From contig NZ_SRHY01000005.1 of assembly GCF_004565465.1 (NCBI RefSeq), forward strand, positions 62,001 through 126,000: a stretch of 64,000 nucleotides of DNA, given 5' to 3'. Positions 1 through 9,891 of this stretch are shown one piece after another. The stretch is from Lentibacillus salicampi (GTDB lineage Bacteria > Bacillota > Bacilli > Bacillales > Amphibacillaceae). Below the pieces are notes generated by a model. The model was not told the origin of the DNA and did not search any database. It saw only the letters and a list, made by a program, of their open reading frames with translations. Within the stretch, counting starts at the first letter, position 1, and every line of letters begins with the position of its first letter. The position numbers were made by a program, and so were the translations under genes.

Positions 1-60
1 TTTTTCCGGCATTTTTTTCAAAAAATCAAACGTTCCTTTTGTCATAAATGCATTCATCAT
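1..60 (-). CDS. hmoB: HmoB-type heme monooxygenase, N-terminal fragment
   Basis: Only the first 20 codons lie in the window; the gene runs off the left edge. The visible N-terminus (MMNAFMTKGTFDFLKK) resembles the start of B. subtilis HmoB (YhgC), an ABM-fold heme-degrading monooxygenase. A GGGGG Shine-Dalgarno sequence precedes the ATG pair. Divergent placement next to pbpF and hemEHY is the B. subtilis arrangement, which supports the call more than the short sequence does. Confidence 0.6.
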   Translation of the reverse strand, partial: MMNAFMTKGTFDFLKKMPEK

Positions 61-301
61 GCTACCCCCTAACAAATTCTGCACCACTATTTTACCATAC
101 CCGTTTTCCTTGAGCGATACTCTCCTCTGTCTCGGCATGTAACGACACAAATGTTTCAAAAACTGTCGTAAACGGCCGATGCTGTTCAGGCTAACACTGT
201 ACGAAGTCGCACTTTATAATTCTTATTAAATAACAGTGAGTGTAATTCTTTCGTCACTGCAAAAATTGTCGTATACTAATTTTGAGGTGAATTCACATAA
301 G

Positions 302-2431
302 ATGAAAAAGCTAAAATGGCTATTCCTTTCTTTTGTTTTCATTTTGATGCTCGGTCTAATTGGATATGCTGTCATACTATTCGGCGGCGGGCTTATTGTT
401 GATGAAGAAGATATGGTTCTTGATGCCACAACGACAATTGAAACAAATGATGGAACGGTCATCGGCAAGTTATATGATGAAAATCGGATACCCATCACAC
501 TTGAACGTATTCCGGAGCATGTTCAGGAAGCATTCATAGCTGTAGAAGACAGACGCTTTTACGATCATGCAGGTGTAGATTTTATTTCGGTTGTCCGGGC
601 GGTTTTTCGGGACATTGTGGCAATGGCAAAGGTAGAAGGCGCCAGTACGATCACACAGCAGCTGGCGAAAAATCTGTTTCTAACGAATGACAAAACGTGG
701 CTGCGTAAGACAAAAGAAGTCATGGCGGCTATTCATTTGGAACGACACTTATCCAAAAACGAAATCCTGGAATTATATTTAAATGAAATCTACTTTGGAG
801 AAGGTGTGTACGGCGTTGAAGCTGCATCCCTAAAGTTTTTCAATAAATCAGCTGACGCGTTGACATTATCAGAAGGAGCACTATTGGCTGGGCTGGCAAA
901 AGCGCCGAATGGCTACTCGCCAATCAATCATCCTGAAAAAGCAATGAATCGCCGGGATGTTGTTCTCCATGCATTGGAGGATACCGACGCTATTTCGACA
1001 GAAGAGCGTCTGGAAGCACAAGGAAAAACGCTTAGTCTGGATGTGCAGGAATATGAACCGAAACCATGGGCGGCGAGTTATATTGATTTGGTGCTAAAGG
1101 AAGCACAAGACAAGTATGATTTATCGGCTGACGAAATACGGCGCGGCGGTTATCAAGTCTTCGTGAACATAAATCCGAACATCCAACAAATTGCCTATGA
1201 AAACTTCCAGGATGATCATTATTTCCCGGGTAATACCGAAAGAGTTGAAGGTGCTTTTATAATGATGGAACAAGATTCGGGGAAAATTGCAGCTGCTGTC
1301 GGAGGTCGTGATTACCGACTGGGTGACCTGAACCGGGTGACAGTGAAGCGCCAGCCGGGATCAACGATGAAACCACTTGCCGTCTACGGGCCTGCGATGA
1401 TGCAGGAGGCCTATCAGCCATATACGTTAATTCCGGATCAAAAAACTGAAATTGACGGGTATACCGCAACAAATTATGATGACGAGTATGCCGGGATGGT
1501 TTCGGTTTATGAAGCGCTGGTGAAGTCGAAAAATGCACCGGCGGTATGGCTCCTAAATGAGATAGGCATACCCTATGCGAAGGACTACTTGAATCAACTG
1601 AACATACCGGTTCAGGATGAAGGACTGGCAATCGCGTTAGGCGGCTTATCAGAAGGTGTAACCCCTTTACAAATGGCGGAAAGTTACCGTGCATTTGCGA
1701 GCGGCGGTAATGTGGTTGATGCGTTGGCCATTGAACAAATTGCAAATCGGGAAGGTGAGGTTATTTATGAAGCGGAAACAAAGACTGCTGAGGTTTTCAG
1801 TCCGCAAGTCGCCTGGAACATGACGTCGATTTTATCACGTGCTGTGACAGAAGGGACAGGCAGTGCGGGGAGCTATCCAAAAGCATTGGCAGGCAAAACC
1901 GGTTCAACACAGCACCCGTACGTTGAAGACGCTGTGAAGGATGCATGGTTTGCAGGGTTTACGCCGGAATACGTGAGCGCTGCGTGGATGGGCTATGATA
2001 CTTCTGATGAAAATCATTATTTGACGGCTGGAAGTGAAATGCCGACAAAACTGACAAAGGATATTTTTTCAGAAATCGACAAACAGGAATCGCTGGCAGC
2101 ATCGTTTGAAAAACCGGACAATGTGGCAGCTTTGCCGGAACCGATTCAATTGCCTGGGGACATTTCATTGCACGGGGATTATTCGTTTGGCGGCTTTTCC
2201 TTATTCAACGGCAAACTTGAATGGACGCCCCCTGACGATGAGCGGATCGTTTACCACGTTTATCAGGAAAAGGAAGGGATTGATGAACGAATCGGCAAAG
2301 TGGAAGGGGACAACGAATATACGGTGAATCGTATCCCGTTTTTTGGATCATCCCGTTATTACGTTGTACCTTATGATCCTCTGACAAAAACGGAAGGGCA
2401 GAAATCAAATACGGTTGAATTGTCCATGTAA
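302..2431 (+). CDS. pbpF: Bifunctional class A penicillin-binding protein (PBP2C type)
   Basis: Membrane-anchored peptidoglycan glycosyltransferase/transpeptidase. The ATG at 302 is chosen because GAGGTG lies 12 bases upstream; an upstream in-frame ATG at 236 has no such site. The 709-residue product starts with a cytoplasmic basic patch and one membrane segment (about residues 7-30). The GT51 motif EDRRFYDH is near residue 82, followed by the TITQQLAKNLF block. The transpeptidase domain shows STMK (about 354), SKN (about 409) and KTG (about 532), so all three penicilloyl-transferase motifs are intact. An FN3-like tail ends the protein. Length is close to B. subtilis PbpF, and hemE follows as in that species. 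In B. subtilis the gene is forespore-expressed; no clear sigma-G promoter was seen here. Confidence 0.92.
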   Translation: MKKLKWLFLSFVFILMLGLIGYAVILFGGGLIVDEEDMVLDATTTIETNDGTVIGKLYDENRIPITLERIPEHVQEAFIAVEDRRFYDHAGVDFISVVRAVFRDIVAMAKVEGASTITQQLAKNLFLTNDKTWLRKTKEVMAAIHLERHLSKNEILELYLNEIYFGEGVYGVEAASLKFFNKSADALTLSEGALLAGLAKAPNGYSPINHPEKAMNRRDVVLHALEDTDAISTEERLEAQGKTLSLDVQEYEPKPWAASYIDLVLKEAQDKYDLSADEIRRGGYQVFVNINPNIQQIAYENFQDDHYFPGNTERVEGAFIMMEQDSGKIAAAVGGRDYRLGDLNRVTVKRQPGSTMKPLAVYGPAMMQEAYQPYTLIPDQKTEIDGYTATNYDDEYAGMVSVYEALVKSKNAPAVWLLNEIGIPYAKDYLNQLNIPVQDEGLAIALGGLSEGVTPLQMAESYRAFASGGNVVDALAIEQIANREGEVIYEAETKTAEVFSPQVAWNMTSILSRAVTEGTGSAGSYPKALAGKTGSTQHPYVEDAVKDAWFAGFTPEYVSAAWMGYDTSDENHYLTAGSEMPTKLTKDIFSEIDKQESLAASFEKPDNVAALPEPIQLPGDISLHGDYSFGGFSLFNGKLEWTPPDDERIVYHVYQEKEGIDERIGKVEGDNEYTVNRIPFFGSSRYYVVPYDPLTKTEGQKSNTVELSM

Positions 2432-2481
2432 TGTTAAGGCTAAAGTGACAGGGAGGATTGTGGTTCAATTTAGACAAATTG

Positions 2482-2508
2482 TTGACAATCCCGGCTGTTT
2501 TCTATACA
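2482..2508 (+). promoter_or_regulatory. Putative promoter for the hem operon
   Basis: TTGACA (2482-2487) and TATACA (2503-2508) are good sigma-A hexamers but only 15 bases apart. The transcript would cross two copies of a hairpin repeat before hemE. Confidence 0.4.
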
Positions 2509-2563
2509 ACGAACTTGAAAATCGCTATAGTTAAGGATAGGCAATTCTGTTTAGTTGAACAGA

Positions 2564-2662
2564 ATTGGACATTTGACTTGCAGTTGGACCCCTACTTATC
2601 ATCTTTGTGTTACCTCATCGCTTTGAAGTGGGGTCTTGTTGCCAGTTACATGCGGGATAAAG
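2564..2662 (+). repeat. Structured hairpin repeat, copy A
   Basis: Copy of an interspersed element of the form GGACATTT, CAGTT, stem, loop, stem, then TTACATGCGGGATAAAG. In this copy the stem is GACCCC (2587-2592) with GGGGTC (2630-2635), extended by ACTT/AAGT, around a long loop. It lies between pbpF and hemE, just upstream of copy B. Related copies are at 2717 and 13558; their stem sequences differ but remain complementary. Confidence 0.65.
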
Positions 2663-2716
2663 CGAAACTATATTCAATGGGATGCTTTTTCCCATTGAAT
2701 GAAAGTTGAGCCGAAT

Positions 2717-2785
2717 CGGGCATTTAGGGCCAGTTAGCCGCCGAACTTTGGCGGGTTACTGACCATTACATGCGGAATAAAGGGT
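2717..2785 (+). repeat. Structured hairpin repeat, copy B, supplying the hemE ribosome-binding site
   Basis: Same element as at 2564, in compact form: stem CCGCC (2738-2742) with GGCGG (2750-2754), flanked by CAGTTA and TTACTG, which can extend the pairing. The conserved tail TTACATGCGGAATAAAGG ends in the AAAGGGTG that serves as the hemE Shine-Dalgarno sequence. Confidence 0.7.
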
Positions 2786-2792
2786 GAAGTAC

Positions 2793-3827
2793 GTGGTAGA
2801 ACAATTTAATGATACGATTTTGAAAGCATACAATGGTGAGAAAACGAATTATACACCAGTATGGTTTATGCGCCAGGCAGGCAGGTCGCAGAAAGAATAC
2901 CGTAAACTGAAGGAAAAATATTCCTTATTTGACATTACGCACCAACCAGAATTATGTGCCTATGTCACAAGGCTTCCTGTGGAACATTACGGGGTAGATG
3001 CAGCGATTTTGTATAAAGATATTATGTCACCACTGCCGGCACTTGGCGTCAATGTGGAAATTAAAAAGGGCGTCGGTCCGGTAATCGACAATCCGATTAC
3101 AAATTTTCAGGATGTGGAACGATTGGGTACCATCAATCCGCAGCAAGATGTCCCATACGTCCTGGACACGATTCGCCTTTTGACCGAAGAACAGCTGAAT
3201 GTACCACTTATTGGCTTCAGCGGTGCGCCATTCACATTGGCAAGCTATATGATCGAAGGCGGCCCATCCAAAAATTACAGTAAAACCAAAGCACTCATGT
3301 ACAGTCAGCCGGACGTCTGGTTCGCGCTAATGGACAAACTGGCTGATATGACGATTGCCTATGTAAAGGCGCAAATTGACGCCGGAGCTAGGGCGATTCA
3401 AATATTTGATTCGTGGGTCGGCGCCTTGAACGTAGAGGATTACCGCTATTATATCAAACCGATCATGAAGCGGATTTTCTCGGAATTGCAGGCTGAGAAC
3501 GTGCCATTGATATTATTCGGTGTCGGTGCGCGGCATCTGTTGCTGGAGTGGAACGATCTGCCGGTGGATGTCATCGGTCTTGACTGGCGCACGTCCATTA
3601 CCGAAGCACAGCAAATGGGGATCACCAAAGTATTGCAGGGGAATCTTGATCCGACAGTGCTGCTTGCTGACTGGGAGACGATTGAGCGGAAAACGAAAGC
3701 GATTCTGGATGAAAGCATGGCTCAGCAGGGTGCACATGTATTTAATCTTGGTCATGGTGTCACGCCGGATATCAAACCGGCAACACTTAAAAAATTGACA
3801 GAGCTTATTCATACGTATGCAAAGTGA
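2793..3827 (+). CDS. hemE: Uroporphyrinogen III decarboxylase
   Basis: Decarboxylates uroporphyrinogen III to coproporphyrinogen III, the first step of the branch encoded by this operon. The family signature [11 protein letters not shown] lies near the N-terminus, and the conserved [17 protein letters not shown] and NLGHGV segments are present. The GTG at 2793 is preferred because AGGGTG ends six bases upstream; an in-frame GTG at 2784 overlaps that ribosome site. The 344-residue product is slightly shorter than the B. subtilis enzyme. The ribosome-binding site comes from the tail of an interspersed repeat. hemH follows after 27 bases. Confidence 0.95.
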   Translation: MVEQFNDTILKAYNGEKTNYTPVWFMRQAGRSQKEYRKLKEKYSLFDITHQPELCAYVTRLPVEHYGVDAAILYKDIMSPLPALGVNVEIKKGVGPVIDNPITNFQDVERLGTINPQQDVPYVLDTIRLLTEEQLNVPLIGFSGAPFTLASYMIEGGPSKNYSKTKALMYSQPDVWFALMDKLADMTIAYVKAQIDAGARAIQIFDSWVGALNVEDYRYYIKPIMKRIFSELQAENVPLILFGVGARHLLLEWNDLPVDVIGLDWRTSITEAQQMGITKVLQGNLDPTVLLADWETIERKTKAILDESMAQQGAHVFNLGHGVTPDIKPATLKKLTELIHTYAK

Positions 3828-3854
3828 TAAATTGAAACTGACGAGGTGTTAGAA

Positions 3855-4793
3855 ATGGGAAAGAAAACATTAGGACTGCTGGTGATGGCGTACGGTACAC
3901 CTTATAAAGAAGCGGACATTGAACCGTACTACACGGATATCCGTCACGGCAGAAAACCGACTGAAGAACAATTGCAGGATTTGAAAGACCGTTACAAAGC
4001 AATCGGCGGCATTTCTCCCCTGGCAAGAATCACGGAAGAACAGACGAAAGCTTTGGAAGATCAGTTAAATGCATCACAGGATGACGTTGTATTCAAGGCA
4101 TATATCGGCCTGAAGCACATCCATCCATTCATTGAAGATGCTGTTCAACAAATGGCGGATGATGGGATAAAAGAAGCCGTTTCAATCGTGCTCGCTCCAC
4201 ATTATTCAACATTCAGTGTTAAATCGTATAACGAGCGCGCTAATGATACAGCCGAGAAACACGGCATTTCCATCGAATCAGTGGAAAGTTGGTATGATGA
4301 ACCAGGCTTTATTAAATACTGGGCTGATCAAATCAGTGCCATTTACGATAACATGCCTGCAGACGAACGAGAAAAAGCTTGTTTAGTCGTTTCCGCCCAC
4401 AGCCTGCCGGAAAAGATTCTCAAGGATGGCGATCCATATCCGGATCAGCTGAAAGAAACAGCACGGTTAATCTCTGAGGAGACTGGTATCAAAAATTACG
4501 CAATCGGCTGGCAGAGTGAAGGCAATACGCCTGATCCATGGCTTGGCCCGGATGTACAAGATCTGACACGTGATTTGTATGAACAAAAAGGCTACCGCTC
4601 GTTCGTTTATGCACCGGTCGGCTTTATTGCGGATCACCTGGAAGTGTTATATGACAACGACTACGAATGTAAAGTCGTTTGTGATGAGTTGGGGGCAACC
4701 TATCATCGCCCGGAAATGCCGAATACCCATCCGCAATTTATTGCAACACTGGCTGATGTTGTGATGCAGAAAGTAAAGCGTGAAGTCCAATGA
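3855..4793 (+). CDS. hemH: Coproporphyrin ferrochelatase
   Basis: Inserts Fe(II) into coproporphyrin III (CpfC) in the coproporphyrin-dependent heme route of Gram-positive bacteria. Visible features are the N-terminal [10 protein letters not shown] strand, the SAHSLP segment carrying the metal-site histidine, and [11 protein letters not shown] carrying the conserved glutamate. The ATG at 3855 has GAGGTG six bases upstream. Length is 312 residues, close to the B. subtilis protein. The stop codon overlaps the next start by four bases (ATGA), implying translational coupling to the oxidase gene. Confidence 0.95.
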   Translation: MGKKTLGLLVMAYGTPYKEADIEPYYTDIRHGRKPTEEQLQDLKDRYKAIGGISPLARITEEQTKALEDQLNASQDDVVFKAYIGLKHIHPFIEDAVQQMADDGIKEAVSIVLAPHYSTFSVKSYNERANDTAEKHGISIESVESWYDEPGFIKYWADQISAIYDNMPADEREKACLVVSAHSLPEKILKDGDPYPDQLKETARLISEETGIKNYAIGWQSEGNTPDPWLGPDVQDLTRDLYEQKGYRSFVYAPVGFIADHLEVLYDNDYECKVVCDELGATYHRPEMPNTHPQFIATLADVVMQKVKREVQ

Positions 4794-6196
4794 GCGAAAC
4801 GAAAAAGATTCTAATAGCAGGCGGCGGGATAACGGGTTTATCCGCTGCCTTCTATTTGCAAAAAGAAATTCGTGAAAAGGGTTTGCCGTATGAGGTGAAA
4901 CTTGTCGAAGCAGGCAGCAGACTTGGCGGCAAAATTAAAACAACACGCCGTAATGGCTTTGTGATTGAGCAGGGGCCGGACTCATTTTTATCACGTAAAC
5001 AACCCGGCGTTAAACTAGTCAGGGAATTGGGGTTAAGTGATCAGCTCGTCCGTAATGGTACCGGACAATCTTACATCCTTGTGAACAATAAATTGCATAA
5101 AATACCTAAAGGCTCATATATGGGCGTGCCTGTAAGCATTCGTCCATTCCTGTTTTCCGGTATTTTTTCGCCAGTTGGGAAATTGCGTGCCGGCATGGAT
5201 TTAGTACTTCCACGAGGAAAAACAGGTGATCAGTCACTGGGCGGATTTTTCCGCCGGCGTTTCGGAAATGAATTGGTTGAAAATTTGATTGAACCACTTT
5301 TGTCCGGGATTTATGCCGGTGATCTTGATGATATGGGCATTATGGCTACATTCCCCAACTTTTATCAGCTTGAACAGGAACACCGTAGCCTGATCAAAGG
5401 GATGCGGAAAACCATGCCTGAGAAAAAGAAGCCGAAAAAATCAAGCGGGAAAAAGCGAGGCATGTTTTACTCGTTTGCAAATGGCCTCGAAACATTGGTC
5501 GAACGGCTTGAGGATGTTCTTGGTGATAACGTTTCGCTCGGTGTCGGGGTTGACCATGTCGAGAAAAAAGACCACGGTTACCATGTGTTGTTGAGCAATG
5601 GTGATGTATATAGAGCGGATGCGGTTGTGATGGCAACACCGCATGATACGCTGCCAAAAATTTTCAGTCAGTACGAGCTGTTTGACGATTTCCGTGATAT
5701 TCCGGCCACATCGGTTGCCAATGTCGCCATGGCATTTGATGAATCAGCCATCAAACAGGATATCGATGGCACCGGATTTGTCGTATCGCGCAACAGCGAT
5801 TTCCGGATTACGGCATGCACCTGGACACATAAAAAATGGCCGAATGCCGCACCTGATGGCAAAGCACTTGTCCGTTGCTATGTCGGCAAGCCGAGTGATC
5901 AGTCAGTGGTCGATTTATCCGATGAAGAAATAACGAACATTGTGCTGGACGATTTGAATAAAACGATGAATATTACGGCAAAGCCTGAGTTTAGTGTCAT
6001 CAGCCGCTGGGTCAATGCCATGCCGCAATACACGGTAGGACATACCGAACGGATTGCGAACGTACGTGATGATATGGACCAGGAGCTTCCGGGTGTCTTT
6101 TTGGCTGGCAGCTCGTATGAAGGCGTCGGCATCCCGGACTGCATCAGTCAGGGCGAAAAGGCGGTTACTGACGTATTGACATTTTTGCGTGATTAA
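4790..6196 (+). CDS. hemY: Coproporphyrinogen III oxidase, HemY/CgoX type
   Basis: FAD-dependent oxidase that converts coproporphyrinogen III to coproporphyrin III, the substrate of the upstream ferrochelatase. The N-terminus carries the dinucleotide-binding motif [11 protein letters not shown] (about residues 10-20), and the C-terminal FAD motif [18 protein letters not shown] is intact. A basic stretch around residues 205-223 is unusually lysine-rich. It is the last gene of the operon; a strong hairpin with a T-run follows eight bases after the stop. Confidence 0.94.
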   Translation: MSETKKILIAGGGITGLSAAFYLQKEIREKGLPYEVKLVEAGSRLGGKIKTTRRNGFVIEQGPDSFLSRKQPGVKLVRELGLSDQLVRNGTGQSYILVNNKLHKIPKGSYMGVPVSIRPFLFSGIFSPVGKLRAGMDLVLPRGKTGDQSLGGFFRRRFGNELVENLIEPLLSGIYAGDLDDMGIMATFPNFYQLEQEHRSLIKGMRKTMPEKKKPKKSSGKKRGMFYSFANGLETLVERLEDVLGDNVSLGVGVDHVEKKDHGYHVLLSNGDVYRADAVVMATPHDTLPKIFSQYELFDDFRDIPATSVANVAMAFDESAIKQDIDGTGFVVSRNSDFRITACTWTHKKWPNAAPDGKALVRCYVGKPSDQSVVDLSDEEITNIVLDDLNKTMNITAKPEFSVISRWVNAMPQYTVGHTERIANVRDDMDQELPGVFLAGSSYEGVGIPDCISQGEKAVTDVLTFLRD

Positions 6197-6203
6197 TATT
6201 CGG

Positions 6204-6241
6204 ATCGGCACCCAACAGCGCGTTTGGTACCGATTTTTTTT
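6204..6241 (+). terminator. Terminator of the hemE-hemH-hemY operon
   Basis: ATCGG (6204-6208) pairs with CCGAT (6230-6234), with further ACC/GGT pairing inside, and is followed by eight T residues. Confidence 0.75.
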
Positions 6242-6250
6242 GTCGCAGGA

Positions 6251-6770
6251 TCGAGGGAGAATCGGCAGAAGGGCGCGGGAATCGGCAGAAGAGCGGAAGA
6301 ATCGGCAGAAGGGCGGAAGAATCGGCAGAAGAGCGGAAGAATCGGCAGAAGAGCAGAAGAATCAGCAGAAGAGCGGGAGAATCGGCGGAAGGCCGCGAAA
6401 ATCGGCAGAAGAGCGGGAAAATCGGCAGAAGAGCGGGAAAATCGGCAGAAGAGCGGGAGAATCGGCAGAAGGGCGAAGGAATCGGCAGAAGGGCGCGAAA
6501 ATCGGCAGAAGAGCGGAAGAATCGTCAGAAGAGCGGGAGAATCGGCAGAAGAGCGGAAGAATCGTCAGAAGAGCGGGAGAATCGGCAGAAGAGCGGGAGA
6601 ATCGGCGGAAGGGCGGAAGAATCGGCAGAAGGGCGGAAGAATCGGCAGAAGAGCGCGGAAATCGGCAGAAGAGCGGAAGAATCGGCAGAAGAGCGGAAGA
6701 ATCGGCAGAAGGGCGGGAGAATCGGCAGAAGGGAGAAAAAATCTGCAGAAGTGCACAAACATTCTGCAGA
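6251..6770. repeat. 20-bp tandem repeat array, about 24 units
   Basis: Units of ATCGGCAGAAGAGCGGAAGA run from 6261 to 6740 in exact 20-base register, with degenerate units to about 6770. Variation is mainly G/A exchange at a few positions. No unit contains a stop codon in most frames, so long reading frames cross the array on both strands. They encode only low-complexity Arg/Glu/Gln/Ser repeats and have no credible start, so I do not call a gene. A second array lies at 37331 and a short piece at 7965. Confidence 0.95.
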
Positions 6771-6780
6771 AAACTCTACC

Positions 6781-7821
6781 TTAGTCAAACTGTAGTATTT
6801 GTTTTGAATGACTTTTATATGGAAAGATTGAATGTTGCGGGAAATCGTTAATGCCTGGTGATAAGTATTTTCTTCCTCTATTCTGTCCTTCTTGTTGAAG
6901 ATGCATGCTATTTAAAATGGTCTGAGCCGTTTTGGGTGAGTTGATTTGGAGCAGGTTGCGACATTTCTTGTTTGTAATGGCAGTTCCGTGAAAAAGAAAG
7001 TAATCTAAAATTTTCCGCTCATGGGCTTTAAAGGACGTGGCAAAACAGTTTGGACAACGCCATTTTTTGTATAATCGGCTCATAGGGTGTTGCCCGCATT
7101 TCTCACAAGGGATTCCTTTTATCAAATGCTTTTCCTTTATATTAAGGTCCTGAAGTATGTTTACCCGAAGAGGGGAATCTTCTTGCAATAAGGTATGGGA
7201 CAACTTCTTCAACTGGGTGTTTGTGGTTATATTTTCCGTATAGTTATGGTTAAGTCTGTCCAGATGATGGTGCAGGCTTTCGTTGTGAATAATTTTGTTA
7301 TATACATCAGGATCATCCCAGATATTTTCAATAATAGTTGAGGGATAAGCAACGACTACGAGAGTTTCTATCGGAATATTGAAAAATCCGCGTCTTTCAA
7401 GCCATATTTGCATATTTGTTTTTTGTGCCTCAGCTTGTAAAATCGGGTCTTTGTATGATTTTGTCTGTCCGCTAACTTCCTGGGTTAACTGTCCCTGTTT
7501 CGAATCATACCTGAATGTTTCCTGTTTGTTTTTAATCTCGAGTATGAAAAGGACCCTTTTTGACAGGATGAGTGTGTCGATCTGAAAATAAAACGGAGGG
7601 TTTTGCAGTCTGATACCTTGTAAAACGAAGAAATCTTTTTGCGGGTAGGTGGCGACCTTGTAGTCAACATTCCTTTCGCCGTCATAACCTGCTTTTTCCC
7701 GTTTGTACTCTGAAACAATGGTTTTATGCTGCCGGTACTGTGGTAAAATCCATCTGAACAGGGCTTCGTAGGTTAAAAGTTCATGAGTCTTTTTTCTGTG
7801 CTTTATAGTTGTTGGATTCAC
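6781..7821 (-). CDS. NERD-domain protein with C-terminal zinc ribbon
   Basis: 346 residues starting at a GTG (7821) behind AAGGAGTG. Residues about 40-150 form a NERD (nuclease-related) domain, with a QIDTLILSKRVLFILEIKN core of the restriction-endonuclease-like type. A four-cysteine zinc ribbon follows (CEKCG and CPNC, about residues 238-258), then a basic winged-helix-like tail. Proteins of this kind are common and uncharacterised in Bacillaceae; DNA processing is suspected from the fold only. The gene stands alone between hemY and pepF, with 20-bp repeats on both sides, which suggests an accessory insertion relative to B. subtilis order. Confidence 0.8.
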   Translation of the reverse strand: MNPTTIKHRKKTHELLTYEALFRWILPQYRQHKTIVSEYKREKAGYDGERNVDYKVATYPQKDFFVLQGIRLQNPPFYFQIDTLILSKRVLFILEIKNKQETFRYDSKQGQLTQEVSGQTKSYKDPILQAEAQKTNMQIWLERRGFFNIPIETLVVVAYPSTIIENIWDDPDVYNKIIHNESLHHHLDRLNHNYTENITTNTQLKKLSHTLLQEDSPLRVNILQDLNIKEKHLIKGIPCEKCGQHPMSRLYKKWRCPNCFATSFKAHERKILDYFLFHGTAITNKKCRNLLQINSPKTAQTILNSMHLQQEGQNRGRKYLSPGINDFPQHSIFPYKSHSKQILQFD

Positions 7822-7964
7822 GCTTCCATCACTCCTTAATAATTATCAATCATATATTCGACAAAAGACTCCTGATTCCTGCTAAGTATTATAAAAAATT
7901 GGACAAATTTTGATGAAATCGGTTGTAAATGTGAATGTATAAAAAATAGGGTGGTCAGGGGTAT

Positions 7965-8020
7965 CGAGAATAGCTGCGGAAGAGCAGAAGAATCGGCAGA
8001 AGAGCGGGAGAATGGGCGGA
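7965..8020. repeat. Fragment of the 20-bp tandem repeat
   Basis: About two and a half units (GAAGAATCGGCAGAAGAGCG and neighbours) in the same orientation as the array at 6251, on the other side of the NERD gene. Confidence 0.8.
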
Positions 8021-8036
8021 TGACGTTGAAATTTAG

Positions 8037-8067
8037 CAATAAAATGCCCCGGCCAAAACCGGGGCAT
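8037..8067 (-). terminator. Terminator of pepF
   Basis: ATGCCCCGG (8044-8052) and CCGGGGCAT (8059-8067) form a nine-base-pair stem with a six-base loop. On the minus strand it is followed by a T-rich stretch just after the pepF stop. Confidence 0.85.
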
Positions 8068-8079
8068 TTCTTCTTCCCA

Positions 8080-9891
8080 TTATTCATAACTCTTTTCCAA
8101 CTCATCAACAAGCTCGCCGACATAGGCGACAGCTTCTTTAATAGCGTCCGGTTTGGACATGTCAACTCCAGCCTTCTGGGCTAGGTCCAATGGTTTCATT
8201 GTTCCGCCTGCTTTCAATACGGACAGCCAGCGATCCACGGCGGGCTGGCCTTCTTCGCGGATCATTTTCGCCATGGCAGTTGAAATCGTCAGGCCGGCTG
8301 AATAGGTGTACGGGTATAATCCCATATAATAGTGTGGCTGACGCATCCATGTCAGGCCAGCGCCTTCATCAATCGAAACGGCGTCTCCCCAGAACTGTTC
8401 GATCGCTTCTTTTTTCTGCTTAGACAGAACAGTTGCCGTTAGTGGGGTGCCTTCTTCAGCCAATGCATACACCCGGCGCTGAAATTCGCCTTCCAGCAAA
8501 TGTGTAACAAAGTTATGATAATAAGTTCCGAGCAGCGAGCTGATCACCCAGCGTTTCATCCGCTTGTCATCCGTTTTGGCAATCATATGGTCTGCCAGCA
8601 ATAACTCGTTCAAAGTTGATGGTGCCTCGATAAAATATGTGGATGGTCTGGTATTTACGAGTGACTGGTTTTCGCCGGCAAGATAGAAATGTCCTGCGTG
8701 TCCAAGCTCGTGCGCCAGGATAAATGCTCCCCGCATGTTGTCTGTCCACGTTACTAAAATATACGGGTGAACTCCATAAGGCGACGAACAAAATGCTCCG
8801 GTCTGCTTACCGACATTATCCGTCCGGTCGACCCAGCGATTGTGGATTCCCTGATGTATGATGTCGCGATACGCTGGTCCCATAACCTCCAGTGCTTCAA
8901 GAATTGTATCCGTTGCTTCAGTGTAGGTTGTCGCCGGATTGAACTCCGGATCAAGAGGTGCTTTGAGATCGCAATAGCGCATCTCGTCAAGACCGAGTTT
9001 TTCCTGTTTCAATTTCGCGTACCGACGCATATGCGGTGCCAGTTCCTTTTGAATGACATCGAGCTGATTATGATACATATCTTTGGTTACCTGCTGCGGG
9101 TGGAGCAACATATCAGTTACCGAATCGTAAGAACGAAGTCGTGACATGGTAACTTCTTTTGTTACCTCGGTAGCATATGTTGCCGCATACGTATTTTTGT
9201 ACTGATCCAACGTTTTAATAAATGCGTCGTATGCATTTCTGCGGGCAGTTGTATCCGGCGACAATTCATACTTGTCCTCGTATAGCGCTGCTGACATCGG
9301 TAATTTTTCACCTTCACTGTCCTCGATGGCTTCAAACTGCATATCGGCTGATTTGCTCCGCTCATAGATCATAAATGGCGCGCTATGAACTTCATCAAGT
9401 GCAGCAAGAGTTTCTTCAATTTCCGGTGCCAGTGTAAACGGCTTTTTCTCCAATACATCGTCAAGCACTTTCCGGTATGTTTTCAATTCCGGTTCTTCAC
9501 TTATGAAGTAGTCAATCACGTCGTTCGATAACGCCAACAGTTCATTTTCAACGAATGCTAATTTCGCACCAATTGTGGCCAGCACGGATGATACTTTGGC
9601 GGAGTCAGCCTGATTTTCCGGATCGGCCCCGTCAGCACTTGATTTCAGATTTGCATATGTTGCGACTCGAATCAGACGCTTTTCAAAATTCTCTTGCGCC
9701 TTCAGACCATTCAACAGGTTTTCGGCATTTGCTACCAGCCGTCCTTTATATTGGGTAACATCACTGACATTTGCTTGAATAGCGCTCAGCTCTTTTTCCC
9801 ACTCATCATGGGACTGAAATAAATCCGTTAAATCCCATGTCTGTTCTTCCGGTACTTCAAAACGTGTCAGACGATCCGTTTTTGCGGTCAT
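8080..9891 (-). CDS. pepF: Oligoendopeptidase F, M3 family
   Basis: Cytosolic zinc metallopeptidase that cleaves short peptides. The zinc motif HELGH is in ILAHELGHAGHFY, with the third ligand expected in the downstream EAPSTLNELL segment. The 603-residue length fits the PepF/YjbG family. The ATG at 9891 is preceded by GGGGAGGGG. The gene is transcribed alone, with its own terminator and a TTGACT-containing promoter region upstream. Confidence 0.94.
   Translation of the reverse strand: MTAKTDRLTRFEVPEEQTWDLTDLFQSHDEWEKELSAIQANVSDVTQYKGRLVANAENLLNGLKAQENFEKRLIRVATYANLKSSADGADPENQADSAKVSSVLATIGAKLAFVENELLALSNDVIDYFISEEPELKTYRKVLDDVLEKKPFTLAPEIEETLAALDEVHSAPFMIYERSKSADMQFEAIEDSEGEKLPMSAALYEDKYELSPDTTARRNAYDAFIKTLDQYKNTYAATYATEVTKEVTMSRLRSYDSVTDMLLHPQQVTKDMYHNQLDVIQKELAPHMRRYAKLKQEKLGLDEMRYCDLKAPLDPEFNPATTYTEATDTILEALEVMGPAYRDIIHQGIHNRWVDRTDNVGKQTGAFCSSPYGVHPYILVTWTDNMRGAFILAHELGHAGHFYLAGENQSLVNTRPSTYFIEAPSTLNELLLADHMIAKTDDKRMKRWVISSLLGTYYHNFVTHLLEGEFQRRVYALAEEGTPLTATVLSKQKKEAIEQFWGDAVSIDEGAGLTWMRQPHYYMGLYPYTYSAGLTISTAMAKMIREEGQPAVDRWLSVLKAGGTMKPLDLAQKAGVDMSKPDAIKEAVAYVGELVDELEKSYE

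Noticed and set aside
272..278. TATACTA as a sigma-G or sigma-A -10 for pbpF
   Set aside because: It is too close to the ribosome-binding site and has no fitting -35.
2458..2709. An 83-residue frame between pbpF and hemE
   Set aside because: It crosses the promoter and repeat copy A, has no good ribosome site, and its composition is not protein-like.
6251..6770. CRISPR array
   Set aside because: Units are head-to-tail with no spacers and no cas genes are in the window.
6189..6851. Long reading frames (both strands) through the 20-bp array at 6.2-6.8 kb
   Set aside because: They exist only because the unit lacks stop codons. They encode low-complexity repeats, have no ribosome-binding site, and overlap the hemY terminator.
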